From positions 62,001 to 126,000 of the forward strand of contig JAYKXP010000128.1 in the NCBI GenBank assembly GCA_037176845.1: a DNA stretch of 64,000 bases, written 5' to 3'. Source of the DNA: Paramarasmius palmivorus (lineage: Eukaryota > Basidiomycota > Agaricomycetes > Agaricales > Marasmiaceae). Made by a program: the position numbers and the translations under genes. This document shows positions 23,931-36,559 of the stretch, one piece after another; the first letter of the stretch is position 1, and each line of letters starts with the position of its first letter. A model generated the notes under the pieces. It ran no database searches. It saw nothing but the letters and a program-made list of their open reading frames with translations, and was not told the DNA's origin.

Positions 23931-26540
23931 GCGTTGCGCGATACCCTTTCCTCCGCTCTGTCACCCTATTCCTCAAGGGCGACGGAAGAGTCCGATGGAA
24001 GACCTTCGATGTCAACATTCGACGCCATCTACAGCATCCCATCTTCCACCATCGTATAAAGTACTAATACATCTTTCATTTTCGCTTTGGTTCCTGACGT
24101 TTGCTCTAGATGTCCTCATACCACCAGTACTCTCGACTTCGGCTTCCACTGGCGCGAGGCACATTATTAGCAAGAACAGCATGTGCTTCAGCCTCGCTAG
24201 TGCTCACCGCCAACCATATCAAATCATACATATCCGAGTCCGAAGATAGTGGTGCACAGTGAGCTATTGCCCCAGTAACGACTCAAACCGGGAGATTTGT
24301 GAGTTCTCGGTATACTTTCGCCTCGTCTGGGTAACGATAGCTCATACTCGCTGTTTCGTACCAGGTACTCAGGTTGAAGATCATGCATCTTCCAAGCCAG
24401 AGTGAACCGAATCCGTGCCATCAAAAGCTCTGTCGTGTCAATGTCTCTCGGTATAACGCGCGGAGCAGCTCACTTTATCGGATGGGATACGAAGAGAGGG
24501 CTAGTGATGATTCTTCGGACGAGAGTCGTTACCCTCGTTGACGTCTCTGAATCTTCCAACAGGTTACAGCACAAGCAATCGCTCGGATGCTTAGGCTGTT
24601 TGGGTAACAGGTAGCGTCGGCGTTGGTAGCAGGCGGATCGTTGGTCTTCTGTTTGCTCCAGCGATCAATATCGCACTTCACGCCCGGTTTCTATGTGTTT
24701 TACCATGTACACATTGTCGTTGCGGCTCACCTTCAATCACGCATCTTCTTCGGAGGAAGCGTCGCCATAGAAGAACGGCATGGTTGGAATCCTGCTGGCG
24801 GAGAGTTGGTGTTTGACACGCCTGGTGAGTCCTTCCCTGTCCTATTTCTTCAGCTCCACCTGAAGCCATGTTATTCACAGTATTCTCGGTTACTACTTTG
24901 GTTGAATCGTAACTGTGACTCGAAATTGTGACCAAAAATGGATACAACACCCTTGATACATGGCACCCAGTATGCCTTGTCGAAAATCATATCTTTCCAT
25001 TCAGCATCGCGAGCAAGGCTTTTGGATGTTTATAGTGTAAACGGAGCGATTGCATTCGGCTTCCTGCGAGTTGTCCTCAACTACAAACATGCCTTCGTTA
25101 TCAACCTCATTGTCGACATGTATATTGAGACGACACATTGGCACTTGGGGCATAGATGTGGGTGTAGATATGTATAGACTGGTCAGCGATGTAGACGTCA
25201 CGGTCTGGGTGAGTACTTTCGCGTGTTTAGTGTCTTTTACTTTCAAACTGTTGCTAATGGTGCATCAGCAGCAGCGACATGTTCAGTACAACCCCTTACA
25301 CGTCTGACGGAGATGTAGAACCCCATACTGTTCTGCCAGGGGACACGCGTTCCTACAGTCGATCTGAAGCTGAAAACGTCGGCAATTTCGAACCTCATCG
25401 ACATCTCGTATCCCCAAGTGAAACAATGAAGGTCTACATACCCCATAGCTCAACTTCTCCCTGCAACACTCAATCCCAGCAATGGGGTGTTCTCGTAATT
25501 CGTTGGCAGGTTCAGATCCGTTACATGCGGAGAAGGTCCAGCCTTGGTACCGTTCCTCGCTGGCGGATGCTGTAAATTCGAGTGTGGAAGTCTGGGCTTG
25601 TGGGTGTATCGGAAGCTATCGTAATCCGAGACACGACCAGTAGCGGTGTAGCAAGGAGGAAAGAGAGGCGGACTGCGTGTGTTACTGGCGCTTGCCGAGC
25701 ACCCAGTAGAGTGACATTTGACATTTCTGACATTGGTACTTGGTATCCTGTCTCGCTGCAGTGATTCGCTGGCTGACTGTTGCGTTCTTGCAGCATCAAG
25801 GTATAATCGGATAGGAATTAGCTGAGGTCAAGTCATCATGAAATTGCACATATTGCAGAATGCTTAGGAAGGAAGCGTGTTGTATTGCACCGGATACCAT
25901 AGGTTACAACACGATATTTCGCCAAAGATCCATGTCGCAGCGAGTAGTGCGATAACATCTGTATCTTTAGACTCTTGCGTACCATGAGGCCAAAGTACTT
26001 TGCCCCTCTCTTGCGCTGAACCTTTTGAACCGCATATGAGATGGTGAGACCGAATAGACTGGAACTAGAAAGCACATACTTTCGGTCTCCAATTCTCCGA
26101 GGTACTTATTATCATCGTTGGCCTAAGTATAGTTATCTTTACATTCTATCCTCGAGACGATAACCTTCCTTCCTGATGCTTTCGATCTCAAGCTTCAAGT
26201 GTAGCCTGTGGAGGTGATCCTAGAGTATAGGCCGCCTAGAACTCGGAATCCAGCTGCTGGTATTGATTTTACGAGCATCTTGGGTACTTCAAGATCATTC
26301 CCTGGAGAATATTACCACTATGAGAGCTTGGAATGAGCTTGAAGCTCAGTTAGTGGCTGTCAAAACGCACCCTTGTATTCAATTAATCTGCCGGCGAGAA
26401 GCCAAAATGATATCACGGTTGGGGATGCGTGGTACTGCTGTGAAAAATAAATTGAGTGTTCCAGATACCCAGAAATCTGAGGAATACATACCTGTGGTAC
26501 CGTTGGAAAAGGTCTACGTATGGGAGAGCTGGTCGTACTT

Positions 26541-26605
26541 AGCGGTCAAAGTGGAAGCGTTGAATTGCCGCCGGCATTTGACAACCTTCCTCGAAACGAC
26601 CACCT
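26541..26605 (+). repeat. alpha5: imperfect palindrome
   Basis: GCGGTCAAAGTGGAAGCG, then TTGCCGCCGGCATTTGAC, then CGAAACGACCACC. The left arm is partly lost. Confidence 0.7.
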
Positions 26606-27380
26606 CCTTCAACGATATGTTCATCCATTTTTGAGCTTTCAACGGTACGCTCAGTCATTCTTCTTGCACTGTCTTTGCTTCTAATTTGCTTTTAGAAAGC
26701 TCACTACAATTGATAGCAAGTTTCGACTCAACTATCTGGATCCCGTAGTTGGTACGTTGCCCTTCATTCTACTCCTTTCACTATTGCTCAATCTTCCCTA
26801 GGTCCTCCTACCCAAGCACACCTACAATGCGACACCCAGATCCTCCAGAACGGCCTCCGTCATCCCATTCACTCCGACGTTCAAACTCAACCCGCTCCCC
26901 GTGTCCAGCGACTTGAGGTTATTCATTCCGAACACTGCATGTCTATCGACGTCTATCCCTCGCTCAGATTTCCGCCAGGCCACCCCAACTCCACTCCCTT
27001 CTCCTCAAAGCTATATCACCAATCCTCCGCTGCATTTGGCATTCGTGCACGGATCGTCTTTCCGCTCCTCTTCTCTCAGCCAACCTCGCCTCCCGAGTTT
27101 CACCAAGTCTTGAACGATATCTTGCTGTTAGGAATGTTGGAATTGAGGGTTTTTTGACCTCCAGAGCGATCTGGTAAAGTCCAGAGTGTCGGTTTTGGGC
27201 TTGCGTTCCCGAGGTACACCCAGGTGAGGTGTCTTCTTTTCTGACCTTTATGACGCGTTTTTCCTGACATTATCCTATCTAAAGTCCCGGCAAAGAGTAA
27301 CTTGAATTCTTTCGTCATTCCAACAAGCACAGAAAAGCTTCACTCCCGTTCCGCATCCCAGACACCAACCACTACGCCCG

Positions 27381-27830
27381 ATGCCCTACACGTTTCCTAA
27401 CGCCCTACACCCCCCTATCTACACGTTCGTACAACGTTTCCCAAACTCAGAGCTGGAACCTGGATCTCAAGGTTCCAAGCATTCGCTCGGTCGTTCAACA
27501 AGCTCGTTACATTCCATGGTTATATTCCCGGTGTCAGCGTGGGTGTTGGGGAAATGGGAGCGACGGTCATCTACACCGATACCGAATTCTCCAAAAGTTT
27601 CAAGTGTTCTTATGGATGGAAAGTGTGGATGTACCCAAAATCTTTGGCTATCCATCACTGTAACCTCTATCCAAGAACGTCACGCTTGTTGGCTCGAGTT
27701 CCTGGTCATCGCGGTGGTCATTCAGCTCGTCGATACCCAATATTCGTCATTAACGACTCGTCCTGCAGAGTACCACTGTGACTACCCAACGTTGGGAACG
27801 TATACTTGGGCTGTCACCATGATTACATAA
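27381..27830 (+). pseudogene. Best-preserved frame of the membrane-segment exon, in U5
   Basis: The 149-codon frame includes SITVTSIQERHACWLEFLVI and then a hydrophobic stretch ending VIQLVDTQ. Counterparts are FFVFMVVAQGVDT in U6 (minus, near 38,130), FLDFMVVAP in U1 (near 3,530) and LDLLVFAVVPQGVDA in U9 (minus, near 58,700). Recurrence of a hydrophobic segment in the same place in four copies suggests that the ancestral protein crossed or entered a membrane. The frame has no proper start or splice context of its own, so it is treated as a remnant. Confidence 0.35.
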
Positions 27831-29339
27831 TCATGGTTCGGCGTATCGCACGCCCACTGTGACATTGCCCATTCTTAATCCATCATTCAGCTCTATCAAG
27901 CGCATCACGGGGAGCCTACTCGAGACAAACGAAACGTACGGCTTCTCGATGTCGAGTACATACCCATTCTATGGAACCCCTTCGACAACTTCCCTTTCTT
28001 CGGCCCTTCTCCATCCTCGTATCATGAACGTTCCTGCTATGGTCAACACCGCGAATGGCTCAGCACCGTGATCTACCTGTACCGATATTCAAGCATCGAT
28101 TTTGTGTTGCTCGTGTGACCCAAGCGCAGGCTGAAGGTCACCGACTGGCTTGTGGAGAGGTACACTGTAAATCCATCGTACCGGGGCAGAGAATGTTATA
28201 GCATGCTTGGTGGGTAATTTTCTCGTGTTTTCGAGCTTTTGCCGATATTGACGTTGACATCCTTGCCTTCATAGGACGCGCCCAACTTGACTCACCTGAA
28301 CAACCTTTTGGCATTCTAGACGGGCGTGGTACCTGTTCGCCTTGGCTATCAGCTTATCGGGGACCCTGTACCTCTCGTTCGACTACCTTTCCTCAATCTC
28401 CGGCATACGTATTCGACTGTCTGGACTTCACTGCTAATGGTTAACCTGGAGTCGAGCGTGCTCTCACACCTTCCGAAGGCTGAGATTAAGTGGCGTGGCA
28501 TTTTTAGTCATCCATTGGTCTGGAGGTTCGACGTTACGCGTTATGCCTCGATGTCAGGGGGAGCACGAGTTTGGAATCAGGCGGTTGCTGGCCAATAATG
28601 ACGTTTGACGTTCGGGGGGTTGGTATGTCGTTATCTCTCGCTTGAGGATTTTGGTTATCTGACTCTGATTTTCTTTGCAGCTGAAAGAATGATTTTGGCT
28701 AGCTGAAGACCGGGGCTTATGCTGCCCAAAGTGTTGCTCAAGGTTTACCAGTGGAGATGAACCTGGTGTACTGAGAGATATCATACGGCCAGATCGCGTT
28801 CAGGAGTCCATTGCGCAGGCGCTTCAAATCGCCTCTCTGCCCTCGGAACAACTAGGTAAATGGACGGCGACCGCGAAGAGCAGCAGAAAATGCTCGGTGT
28901 TGGAGGCATTACCACCAACTCACATCCAAACACCGTTAGCGGCAAAGCGATTTCTGAGCCTTTGAACCTTCGTGTTGTTGGTACTGGCTCCTCATGTTAG
29001 GAAGATGTTTTCGGAGAAGATGGAACGTTAGGCCGAACTAAGAACCGACTCAATCGGATCTCTCTGGTAGAGGGAACCAGCTGTAAGAAGTGACACTCGA
29101 ATCGAGGTGCGTGTCTTTCGTTAATTCGCAGTATCTCGCACGCTCAGAGGATACTAGGTGCTCAAAAGTAGGATAGTATTGGCGGTGCAGATCTTGCTGT
29201 CGCTCGCTCATACAGAAGTACCCATGAAGACACAAGATAAACGACATAGGGTATGCTGTACTAGTGGGTACGTGCACATCGTCCATTCTTCGAAGTAACG
29301 CACTTAGATTGATACCTAGACAGTTGAGCATTCACCTCA

Positions 29340-31066
29340 TACACGTACCCTGATTTGTGGTGTCTATAACGACATCTCCTGGTTCCAGACTCAAGGCCAT
29401 AAGTTGAACAACTCAACGAACACCGGAGCAACTTTTCCCCTGTACTGCGCGAGCTTTACCGCCATTGTCGATCTATCCTGCGTGCTCTGGCCTCTACATG
29501 CTCTCATTCAACATGCGACCTAGTATTGGGGATATCAGGCACCACTCAAGTCGGTTGGCAAGTGCAAACTGATTTCTTCGGAGAATCGTCAACTTGCAGT
29601 CAATGTTATCGTACCAAAAACTGTTCATGCGTCGAGCTGGCGGTTTCTTCGGCCCTTGACTGCCAACAAAAGCATCACTGTTGATTTTGGGAGCTTCGGG
29701 TCGTCACACGTAAGGAAATATGATAAAGGTACGTCCCTACCGCGTTCTGTCGTCATCTATTCTTCACTAACACTGTTGCTATCACGCAGCGCACGCCAGA
29801 TTGCATTCATCGTCTCTCTTGGAGGTAGATCGGCGCCCTTGGAGTAGTCGTGGGTCTCGTTGGGTACAATCAATTATCGCAGGGTACGAGCACCGGCGTC
29901 ATTTAGGCATTGGATATCTCGAGACTAAATCGTTCTTTCGCTAGCATCACTAGTGTGTGATCCGTGAGGCATGAAGGTGTACCTTCAGATGGTTCATACC
30001 ATCGGGTATTAGCCGCGCAAGTTTGTTATTTCATCGCAAGGTATGTACCAAAACACCTGTGTGAAAGTATGTATCTCTGACTCTGATAAACCTACAGGCC
30101 ACCGTGAAGAGTGTACACCCAGGCTGAAGAGTACACAGATCTCGAGCTAAAGTAACATGGAAGCTATACAGCTAGGAGTGTATGGTGGTTTGGGTGTCGT
30201 TTTGGTGTCGGTTGCGTTCTGGGAACGTTTTGGTGAATTTGCAGGGTTGGCCTTTCAGCCATTTTGTTAACGCATTCACGAACTTCGGGACCATGTATAG
30301 CGCGTAGACACGCATTTATTGCAGCTAGGATCGACAAATATGTTGTCATGAGCCTGAAGTGGACATTAATCATACATTTGGTTGCGGCGAACCCAACGAT
30401 TTGAATGTCAACGTGACAGGAAGCACCGTTCCTGCATCGGCGTCTAGGATATCCATTTCTTGAGAATCAGACCAGAGTCCTGGTCTGTCAAACGGTGAAC
30501 ATCAATGGACGCATTGAATAGAATAAGTACGGCACCTTCGAAGCTTCTTCCATCCAATTTCCGAGTGGCTTGCTTAAGAGCCGTGATGCTCGGAAATGAT
30601 TTCTTGAGCCCTTGTCAAAGCCTTGATTTTTACAAGAGCGGTTCATCAACGGAAGGACGAAGCGTTATTCCCGGGACTCGGAAGTAAGCGCCCATACCTT
30701 GAACTCGGACAATGACCATCTATCTCCCTATCTCTCTTTCGTTATTCCTCAACGCTTCGAGGCATTGAGAATTTCGATGGCAAGACTTTGAAATAGCCCA
30801 TCGGATCTGCCGCTCAAGAAGTTGGTATTGATGAGAATCAAAACCTCTCAATCACCGCTAATACATTTTCTATGGCAGTGGTCCACATGGGCGCAACGTG
30901 CATGACTGCTGTCAATGTGAAAGCTGTTAGGCCTTGAAGCGCAGCTACCGTTCTTACACCCACGCACAGTACATGTGGGGCATTGATTTATTTTCAGGAT
31001 CAAGTAATGGCGCAGAGGTGTGTTTTCTCTCTATGATTCGGCTGGTATCTACTTACACTGTGCTTC
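29340..31066. other. No gene recognised upstream of gene B
   Basis: Only short frames occur. There is little resemblance to the 5' flanks of genes A and C apart from an AAGTAAGCGCCCAT block near 30,685 that recalls AATAAGCGCCCAAAA upstream of A. A possible extra 5' exon of gene B lies at 30,997-31,016: TTTTCAG acceptor before it, GTGTGT donor after it, and an intron from there to TGCTTCTAG at 31,069. Confidence 0.35.
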
Positions 31067-31090
31067 TAGGAGAATACCGAGGAAGAAAGG

Positions 31091-33968
31091 ATGAGGAAAG
31101 GTTATGAGCAGCTGGAGAAGGATTTAAGGAAAGAGAGATGGGAGGAGAGGGAGCGGAAGAGGGAAGAGGAGCAGAACAGGATGGAAATGGAGAGGAAGAG
31201 AATGGAAGAGGAGAGGAGAAAGATGGAAGAGGCGGGGCGGAGGATGGAAGCGGAGAAATGGCCGTGGATATGGGTGAGCGAGGATGAGGAGATCAGGAGT
31301 AAACCGCAGGAGGAGTGGGAGAAGGAGGAAGAGAAGGAGTGGAGAAGGAAATGGGAGCAGAAGGAGAAGAAAGAGTGGGAAGAGGAGGAAGAGGAAAAGC
31401 AAAAGAAGGAGGAAGAGGAAGAAAGGAAGAAGGAGGCTGCTGACCGGTCATATGAAAAGCTGCAAACAGAAGTCAAGAAATATGACGACGGAATGGTTGC
31501 TGGCTGGAAAGAAGATATCGACACCCTGCTAGTCTTTGTATGTTCAGCATCATTTCTTTTACATTTCTCTGATCCATGTTGAATAGGCTGGTCTCTTCTC
31601 AGCGATTGTTACTGCATTTCTTATTGAATCATATCAATGGCTCAGTCAAGACACTACTGTCCTCATCCTCACCCAAATCTCCCAGCAACTCAACGGAACA
31701 CAGAGTCAACCTACACCATTCACCCCAGAGGCATCGTCAATTCGCATCAACTGTTTCTGGTTCCTCAGCCTTATCTTCAGCCTCACGTCTGCACTCTTTG
31801 GCCTGCTGTGCAAACAGTGGCTACGAGAGCACCAGCGCGATGTGCCAACTCGCACAGTTGCAGAGAATATGGCACTACGACAGCTACGCCGAGATAGCTT
31901 TGAGAAATGGGGCGTAGCGTCGTTCTTGTCAGGACTCCCAATTCTTCTCGAAATCGCTTTGGTGTTCTTTTTCATTGGTGTCTTGGATCTTCTGTGGACA
32001 CTGCAGCCCATAGTCTTTGGCATATGCCTCGCAGCGATTTCGCTCAGCATTGGGCTATATTTCCTCACTACGATCCTGCCCACTATCACAATTCCACGCG
32101 ATCAGGCTCAGTTTATCACCACCTGGGATGAAGATAAAAGGCCCCATCATGACTTTGGGCAGTTGGCTTACCAGTTCATCTGCCCATACAAGTCTCCCCA
32201 AGCATGGGCTGTCTACAAAATCTTCACCACACTCCCCAAGCCGCTCCTCCGCTTTCCTGCCATCAACAACTTCACTCAGACCCGTCTCCGCCCATTATGG
32301 GATCACATCCAAGCGCAAACCTCCAGTTGGTCAACGTTTGACCTCCGAGTGGTCAGGCAGTTTGACCAGGAAGTCGGTCTTCACTTTCTCACCCCCGACT
32401 TTCGGCTGCAGGTTTACGAGCTGCGGGCATTGCAATGGGCCGTCACAATGTTTCGTGATAGCCCGTCAATGATCCCTCACCTCGAGAATGTACTGGAAAT
32501 GCTTCCTCGCTCTGTGGCGATTTCTGCGGTTCTGGATCGATGGGATATTGTGATGTGGGAGGTGGGGGAGGAGTCTCAGGATGTTGGGGAATACCTCCGA
32601 TACCCAGATCGTTTCCCACCCATGCCCAAGCCCATCACAAGCAATCCTCCACTCAACTCCCGGGAGGGAATTGAGTTGTTATTCTGGCACCAGCTTTGGG
32701 GTGCCTTTGCTGAGTATTCTTTGGTCGATTATTTGACCAGCTCTCTCGAAAGCTTCACCCAGAAGTACCCAAAATCATCAAGAAGCTTTCAGTTCTTTAT
32801 TCCCCTCCCTCTCGCCACCGCACTATGGTCGCACAAGGAACCTCTGCTCCAAAAGTTGGGTCTTCGAATCATGCAATATTTCGAGGAATCTTGGGAACCT
32901 TCCACGGGGTATGACGAGGAACAACACAACAAGGAGCGGGTGGCATTCGCTAATGGCCTTACAGGGCATATTTGCTATTTGGATTCACCTTCAGTGTTGT
33001 TGACGAGCAAAAGGGGGCAGGAGTTCATTCGGTTCATTCATAATGAGATTATATCCCGTCAATTGTATTCTCACAGTCTATTTACAAGAGGTGACTTGTG
33101 GGAGTCCCAGCAGAATGGGTGGGGATGGATTGGCACACTCAAAAAGGTTCAAAATGTCGGTAAACTACCCGACGACTACTTCGCACCTCTCCCTGAACGC
33201 AATGAAGATCCACCTCCCTCTTCCCAACTTCCTAAACTCGAACCCATCCGATACTCACAGGATACCATATGCCCACAATCCGACAATCCTCGAGACGCAG
33301 ACGGAGCGAGACCATCATTGCCAGCGGGCAATGTCGAGGAGAGCATCGAAATACAGGTCCATGGATCTCAGGAAGTCGAACTCCCAGACCTCGCAGACGC
33401 TGCCCTGGTATCTAACAGTGCCAATCAAGGTGGCTCCAGTTCCCAGGTTGTCAATGAGGATTCCGCCTTGCTGCCGGATAACGATGATCCAGCAAGGGCA
33501 ATAGCTGAAGGTACCAATCCTGGAGACTCTGACATCCAGGTGGAGGTCTCTCAGGGTGTCACTGAAGGCGTGTTGGTACCTCTCTCGGCTGGAAACAATG
33601 ACAACGAACCTGCTGCACCAAGAGAGGCCATACCACTGGATACCGACCCAGATCACCTCGCACAGGCTGCCGAGGATGTTGCGCAAGCCATCTCCTTGCC
33701 GTTTGAAGAACATGGCGAAGCTGCAGGGATTGATCACGGAGGACAAGGAGCAGTCGATACTGGAGGCACTGCCGCCGACTCAGGTCAAGATGCACACACT
33801 GTTAGCGACAACATCTCGCTAGCGATTCTTGAGCCTCCAGGTCGCGTCACTGGCATCAGGTCCTCGTGTTCAGGAGATAATGTTGGAGGTGATGGAGTCT
33901 CAGGTCGAGTCGGATGGAATCCGACAAACGACCCGAACTCATTGCGTGTACATTGGTTCCGGCCTTGA
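31091..33968 (+). CDS. DUF6535 family membrane protein, paralogue B
   Basis: Exons 31,091-31,537 and 31,587-33,968 (49-base intron, GTATGT...GAATAG, phase 0) give about 942 residues from the ATG chosen. The frame stays open upstream to an acceptor at 31,069, reading ENTEEERMRKGYEQL, so the true start may lie in an earlier small exon. The Glu/Lys/Arg coiled coil is the longest of the four (about 120 residues). Helices are at about 141-163, 203-223, 262-287 and 291-314. The region with GWIGTLKKVQNVGKLPDDYF resembles paralogue D rather than A or C. The tail contains EGTNPGDSDIQV and ends WNPTNDPNSLRVHWFRP. No disabling change was seen, so this looks like a live gene. Function is unknown; a four-helix membrane protein with charged cytosolic ends is inferred. 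Confidence 0.9.
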
Positions 33969-34046
33969 ACTGTTATCGTAGTGGTAAATGTTTTTATTGA
34001 CTACATAGTCTACACGTGGAATCTGTAGTAAGGTGTATGTAGGATA

Positions 34047-34260
34047 TCAAACTACGAGGAGCGTTAGCTTGGGCATAAAAAAAACAGATAGGAAACACGA
34101 GTACATACTTGGTGAGTTGACTCGAGGAAGCGAAGCGACACCGTAAGTACGGGACATGAAGTTTGAGCTGGTCTCGTAAACAGAGAAGTGAAGAAAATTG
34201 TTAGGTTCTCGTAGATGCTGTATGTTCTGATATGTAGCATTATCTGATATATCATCATCG
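34047..34260 (-). pseudogene. Remnant of a gene convergent with gene B
   Basis: On the minus strand, an exon-like stretch with TATGGTGTCGCTTCGCTTCC (roughly) is followed by an intron-like sequence with its acceptor at 34,052 (GCTAACGCTCCTCGTAG). The same intron end occurs 3' of gene D (GCTAACACTCCTGACAG, ending 61,364) and of gene C (GCTAACACCCCTGACAG, ending 48,516), always in convergent orientation to the DUF6535 gene. No intact frame exists. Confidence 0.45.
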
Positions 34261-36250
34261 TAGTACAAGAATGAAAACACTTCCCACTGGCTCTTTTGCA
34301 ACTTGGACGCTGTACCAGGTAGCAATCGTTCGCCGAACCGGCGGAACATACCAGTACAGAGCAATCCACCCACCCCGCTCGTCGACATCTCCAAGTGACC
34401 GTAACCACAGACATGGAAGAGTGGCGATAGCAGGCACGCACGATTTCCTCGCATGCGGAACGATTCCTGGCACGAAAAGAAGGCTGAGATTCGGAACAAC
34501 CCGCCCAAGTTGATGGTTATTCACGAGGCATGCATGAGGTTCCCACTGATAGCCAGAGGAGCTGCGAGAGCCCATGGCATGCACTTTTCCGCGCACAACA
34601 TTCTGCGAGCGTTTTTGTTTGATATGCCGATACTCCAAGGAGAATGGGCTGCACGAGCCAAGAGATCTCGTCGTTGTGCGGATCCTGTAGAGCGATTGCA
34701 GCATCATGTACGGAGACGCCTCGGTGAGGGTATGACGGTAATGGCGAATGGTCAAGTGCCAAATGGGATGGTGCTGCATTCTCATAGGCCAGATAATATA
34801 GCTTCGCAGAACCAGTGGCCTCCATACGCTCTACCCAGCCTCGACAGAACGCAGAATGTTCGCCTAGGAGCACGAACGCCCACATTAGCTCGTACGTACA
34901 CGACGAATCGGTGTCGTCTCCAAGATGACTCGGAGTTGTAAATCCTTGGATTTGTAGTTGTCCCTATGAAATACACAGTGTCAGTAGAACGCGTGAAGAA
35001 TGAAGTAAAACACTCAGCGAAAGGTGAGGATCCTTCAATTCAGCTCATTTGCCCATCAGAGCAGTATCCGCCTGGCACTGTGAGCAGCTTTGATGACTTG
35101 AAATACCGAAGTCATGTCTCCATGTATATGGAATCGAGATGCCGATGTTGCATGGCTTAGAATATGGATGCTCTTCCACTTGCGTTCCTGATACGAAAGA
35201 CCGAGTATGAGCTGTTATTACCCAGACAAAGAACGTATACTGAGGACTTACCGGATCTCCCAATTTTGACCCGTGAGCGAGACATGCTGGGGTATGTCAA
35301 AGCACAAAGCCGACCAAGTCCAATCCGCGTTCATTGAAATCTGAGAAACGCGTTTAATACGCTCTTTGCATGAGATCATCATCCACCATCATTTCCTTCT
35401 GACATGCATGGCTTGGCGATATGGTTCACAGCGAGGACTAATAAGCCTTAACCATGCATCGAATACTTCATGCCAATAAATGCCGGAGTCGAGAGTAGTG
35501 GTAGTATTAGGACAACTAGAGAAAATGTCAGGAACCAAAGCGAGAATGACAGACATATAAGTACCTTGAAATCATCTTCAGCTCGCTCTCGATATTGAAG
35601 GCTATATCTTCTCTCGTTCAAACGAGAATGTGGCGGTCGAGGAAGGCGCTTCATTGCGCCAAAATGATTATCAGCAAAGAGCAAACCTGTATATGAAGGA
35701 TTGGGACATACCATCGTCCGGTCATAGACCGGTTAATGACATCTTGAGGGCTCAACAGCGCAGGTAACCACCGCGAACACGGGAAGCCGCACACCAGACA
35801 GGACATAGTGCCCGAGGGCTGAAGTTGAATGCCTCCGGTGAGCCATCCATGAGAACGCCGAAACCGAAACTGAACACTCGGGCTCTACCATACACCCTGC
35901 ACCACCAGCTAGCATCGGCGGTCTTCCGCACCAGCTTTCGTCTTGAGCCCAAGACGTTGCCTATACCTACGATAAGACGACTCCAAAAACTAGATGAATC
36001 TCTGAATACCACTGCGGCCGGACACCGAGCGTGAGATGGTGATTTGGGTTCGTATGAGTACGACCCGAGCTCCAGGTCATGCTGCGATAGACGGAGAGCA
36101 TGGCTTTGATATTCTGGATTCGACTTGCGGTGTTAGACTGGTGCTGATGGGGTATCTGAGTCCGTTGCTTTTGAATTCGAGGCTAAAGGTGGGGGCGTCA
36201 GATGTCGTGAGAACAAACCGAGAAAGTGGGAAATACTCACCCTAGGTGTC
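34260..36250 (-). pseudogene. U6 distal part, partner of U2
   Basis: Read on the minus strand from 36,240, it aligns with 14,180-15,200 of U2. It begins with a GTGAGTATTTCCC donor and an exon with GATGGCTCACCGGAGGC. An intron-like stretch near 35,560 recurs near 24,080, another near 35,240 recurs near 24,300, and an intron ends at about 34,970 before GGACAACTACAAATCC. That last exon is the counterpart of the ones at 711, 20,264 and 57,360 (inverted). All frames are broken. Confidence 0.55.
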
Positions 36251-36545
36251 ATCGATAGTTGAGCTGCATGTTTTGTTCACATTTCCCGTGTCGTGATCGC
36301 ACATTTATCGCTCCTGGAGACCCAAGCTAATAAGATAACCATGAGCTTCAGCCGCTGGTGGATCATGGTAGATCAACATACTTTGTTTGAACATGGATTT
36401 ACTTGATGTAACGTGCCGAGGTGAGCGTGTATGTGCTGGGGAACGTGCAAGACCGCGTTCTAGTGAACAGTAAGGTCATACACCATTCGGAATAATGCCG
36501 AGTGTACCTAGATCAACATTTATCAGTATAGAGCACATAGAACCT

Positions 36546-36559
36546 GAGAGAGAGAGAGA
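36546..36559 (+). repeat. GA dinucleotide microsatellite
   Basis: A run of seven GA repeats inside U6; the matching intron-like place in U1 (about 6105) has no such run. Confidence 0.7.

Larger units (their letters stand above)
23930..29340 (+). pseudogene. U5: decayed repeat unit upstream of gene B
   Basis: Bases 24,050-24,420 match the reverse complement of 35,560-35,170, including the intron with GGTAACGATAGCTCATACTCG. Introns recur near 24,822 and 25,208. Alpha5 lies at 26,541-26,605 and the CT-rich exon ends at the family intron (27,224-27,284, with acceptor decayed to AAAG). The exon after it keeps a 149-codon frame (27,381-27,830). Intron-like stretches continue to about 29,120 (GTGCGTGTC...TTCGCAG). 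The 3' boundary is uncertain. Confidence 0.5.
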
